From Puffinus mauretanicus (lineage: Eukaryota; Chordata; Aves; Procellariiformes; Procellariidae), in NCBI GenBank assembly GCA_023333565.1, contig JAJKFH010000927.1:558001-622000 (forward strand): 64,000 bases of DNA, in the 5' to 3' direction. A program made the position numbers and the translations under genes. Every line of letters begins with the position of its first letter. The first letter of the stretch is position 1. The notes under the pieces are model-generated. The model saw nothing but the letters and a program-made list of their open reading frames with translations. It did not search any database and was not told where the DNA came from. This document shows positions 61,455-64,000 of this stretch, piece by piece.

Positions 61455-63706
61455 GAGAAGGACTTGTGGGTGATGTGACGGCTGGAGGCTGTCTTGGGTA
61501 TGGCAATCACAAAATGACATAGTTTTCGATTCTTGGAGCAGTAAGAAGGGAGGTCAGCAGAACTGCTGCCTTGGACTTCCAGAGGGCAGACTTTGGCCTC
61601 TTTAGGAGCCTGGTTGACAGAGTCCCTTGGGAGGCAGTCCTGAAGGGCAAAGGAGTCCAGGACAGCTGGACATTCTTCAAGAAGGAAATCTTAAAGGTGC
61701 AGGAGCAGGCCGTCCCCATGTGCCGAAAGACAAGCCAGCGGGGAAGAAGACCGGCCTGGCTGAACAGAGAGCTTTGGCTGGAACTTGGGGAAAAAAAGGA
61801 GAGTTTATGACCTTTGGAAGCAGGGGCAGGCAACTCAGGAGGACTACAAAGATGTCGCAAGGTTATGCAGGGAGAAAATTAGAAGGGTCAAAGCCCAACT
61901 AGAACTTAATCTGGCTACTGCCATAAAAGACAATAAAAATGTTTCTATAAATACATTAGCAACAAAAGGAGGGCTAACGAGAATCTCCATCCTTTATTGG
62001 ATGCGGGGGGAAACATAGTGACAAAGGATGAGGAAAAGGCTGAGGTACTTGATGCCTTCTTTGTCTCAGTCTTTAAGACTAAGACCAGTCGTTCTCTGGG
62101 TACCCAGCCCCCTGAGCTGGAAGACAGGGAGCAAAATGAAGCCCCCATAATCCAAGGGGAAATGGTTAGCAACCTGCTACACCACTTAGACACACAGAAG
62201 TCTATGGAGCTGGATGGGATCCACTCAAGGGTACTGAGGGAGCTGGGCAAAGTGCTCACCAAGCCACTTTCAACCATTTATCAGCAGTCCTGGCTAACTG
62301 GGGAGGTCCCAGTTGACCGGAAGTTAGCAAACGTGACACCCATCTACAAGAAGGGCTAGAAGGAGGATCCGGGGAACTACAGGCCTGTCAGTCTGACCTT
62401 GGTGCCAAGGAAGGTTATGGAGCAGATCATCTTGAGTGCCATCACACAGCACATACAGGACAACCAGGTGATCCGGCCCAGTCAGCATGGGTTTATGAAA
62501 GGCAGGTCCTTCTTGACTAACCTGATCTCCTTCTATGACAAGGTGACCAGCTTAGTGGAAAGGCTGTGGATGTTGTCTATCTAGACTTTAGTAAAGCCTT
62601 TGACTCTGTTTCCCACAGCATTCTTCTGGAGAAACTGGCTGCTCATGGCTTGGATGGGCGTACTCTTCACTGGGCTGGATGGCCAGGCCCAAAGAGTTGT
62701 GGTGAACAGAGTTGGCAGGCAGTCACAAGTGGTGTTCGCCAGGGCTCAGTATTGAGGCCAGTTCTGTTCAATAACTTTATCAATGATCTGGATGAAGGGA
62801 TCGAGGGCACCCTCAGTAAGTTTGCAGGCAACACAAGTTGGGCGGGAGTGTTGATCTGCTTGAGCACAGGAAGGCTCTACAGAGGGATCTGGACAGGCTG
62901 GATCGACGGGCCGAGGCCAACTATATGAGATTTAATGAGGCTGTGTCAGGTCCTGCACTTGGGTCACAACCACCCCAGGCAACGCTACAGGCTTGGGGAA
63001 GAGTGGCTGGAAAGCTGCCCAGAGGAAAAGGACCTGGGGGTATTTGTCGACAGCCGGCTGAACATGAGCCGGCAGTGTGCCCAGGTGGCCAAGAAGGCCA
63101 ACAGCATCCTGGCTTGTATCAGAAATAGTGTGGCCAGCAGGAGCAGGGAGGTGATCGTGCCCCCGTACTCGGCACTGGTGAGGCCGCACCTCAAATGTGT
63201 GTTCAGTTTTGGGCCCCTCACTACAAGAAGGACATTGAGGTGCTGGAGCGTGTCCAGAGAAGGGCAACGAAGCTGGTGAAGGGCCTGGAGCACAAGTCTT
63301 ATGAGGAGCAGCTGAGGGAACTGGGGTTGTTTAGCCTGGAGAAAAGGAGGCTCACGGGAGACCTCATCGCTCTCTACAACTACCTAAAAGGAGGTTGTAG
63401 TGAGGTGGGGGTCGGTCTTTTCTCCCAAGTAACAAGCGATAGGACAAGAGGAAATAGCCTCAAGTTGCGCCAGGGGAGGTTTAGATTGGATATTAGGAAA
63501 AATTTCTTCACCGAAAGGGTTGTCAAGCATTGGAACAGGCTGCCCAGGGAAGTGGTTGAGTTACCATCCCTGGAGGTATTGAAAAGACGTGTAGATGTGG
63601 TGCTTAGGGACATGGTGTAGTGGTGGATTTGGCAGTGTTAGGTTAACGGTTGGACTTGATGATCTTAAAGGTCTTTTCCAACCTAAGCGATTCTATGATT
63701 CTATGG
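61455..63706 (+). mobile_element. 5'-truncated CR1 LINE retrotransposon with decayed ORF2
   Basis: A non-LTR element of about 2.25 kb. It starts within the end of the endonuclease region, around a GLVGDV segment. It runs through the reverse-transcriptase domain ([31 protein letters not shown]) and the C-terminal segment ([20 protein letters not shown], stop at 63618-63620). It ends with GGTTGGACTTGATGATC...GATTCTATGATTCTATGG, the diagnostic bird CR1 3' end. The reading frame is broken: in-frame TAA near 61.5 kb, frame changes near 61.8 and 62.0 kb, TAG at 62357-62359, and frame changes near 62.55, 62.83, 62.93 and 63.2 kb. The polymerase motif C reads FAGN at 62821-62832 instead of the F/Y-A-D-D of active enzymes. 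It is non-autonomous and dead. Confidence 0.95.
62399..63620 (+). pseudogene. CR1 ORF2 reverse-transcriptase remnant
   Basis: This is the best-preserved part of the decayed ORF2, spread over at least four frame segments: 62399-62584, 62566-62830, 62935-63200 and 63195-63620. Recognisable pieces are the [10 protein letters not shown] motif, the motif A aspartates in [27 protein letters not shown] and a thumb/C-terminal region with [18 protein letters not shown]. The last segment is an open frame of 141 codons that a gene finder could mistake for a gene. The loss of both aspartates of motif C shows it cannot encode an active polymerase. Confidence 0.93.
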
Positions 63707-64000
63707 TTTGCAAAGGGACTGTAAAAAGAGAAATGAAAGACTTAAATACACACAGGTACACACCTGTGCAACCATCAGTACCCGCTGTCAGGCATAGGAA
63801 GAAGCCAGCTCCCAACTGCTTTTCATACCAGCAAGCAGGCATAGTCAGTCCCCCTGCAGCACACATCAGCTCCAAGACAACAAAGCTGTAGTTCTGCCCT
63901 CCACATACCCTCTCTCCCAAAACAGTTGAACACTCCTTCAGAGAGGCTGGGAAACAGTATGGTAGCAAACTTGGGGGGGGTGAATCTTTGCTAAACCATA

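Larger units (their letters stand above)
56927..64000 (-). other. INO80D first intron (5' side, continues beyond window)
   Basis: This is sequence upstream of the initiator exon's acceptor. No CpG-rich promoter or clear noncoding exon was seen, so the gene's first exon must lie beyond 64 kb. Two CR1 insertions occupy about 60.74-61.17 and 61.46-63.71 kb. The stretch 56.93-60.7 kb is AT-rich with nothing recognised; 63.71-64.0 kb likewise. Confidence 0.8.

Noticed and set aside
63195..63620. Open frame of 141 codons that looks like a gene
   Set aside because: It is the C-terminal part of the decayed CR1 ORF2, not a host gene.

Overview
The window is vertebrate and almost certainly avian nuclear DNA. 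It carries a typical bird CR1 LINE at the right end, with a terminal ATTCTATG octamer repeat, and compact introns with GT-AG boundaries. I recognise one protein-coding gene, INO80D (INO80 chromatin-remodelling complex subunit D), on the minus strand. I rebuilt all nine coding exons from splice sites and continuity of reading frame. They join in phase to an open frame of 1,029 codons plus TGA, close to the roughly 1,027 residues I recall for the long mammalian form. The protein has two C3Hc3H-type Cys/His modules (residues about 18-78 and 448-511), a lysine/arginine-rich block, an acidic block and a long Ser/Thr/Pro-rich C-terminal tail.

Layout. 1-20.9 kb is GC-richer intergenic DNA downstream of the gene; in other vertebrates NRP2 lies on that side. 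It holds an antisense ancient CR1 piece (about 4.2-4.56 kb), an orphan CpG island (about 5.38-5.96 kb), an AT-rich microsatellite (about 8.4 kb) and several stretches that read like conserved noncoding or enhancer DNA. No protein exon could be supported there. 20.9-33.03 kb is AT-rich and best read as a roughly 12 kb INO80D 3' UTR, ending at an AATAAA on the minus strand at 20926-20931. 33.03-56.93 kb holds the coding exons and introns. 56.93-64 kb is the first part of the intron upstream of the initiator exon; the noncoding first exon and promoter lie beyond the right edge. This intron contains an ancient CR1 3' end (about 60.74-61.17 kb) and a younger, 5'-truncated, frameshifted CR1 (about 61.46-63.71 kb), both in plus orientation, antisense to the gene.

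No CRISPR, operon-like, viral or toxin system is visible. The points most worth following up are the orphan CpG island, the very long 3' UTR, the weak exon-5 splice donor, several candidate noncoding regulatory elements and a few very old interspersed repeats. Comparison with mammalian INO80D is from memory; no database search was run.
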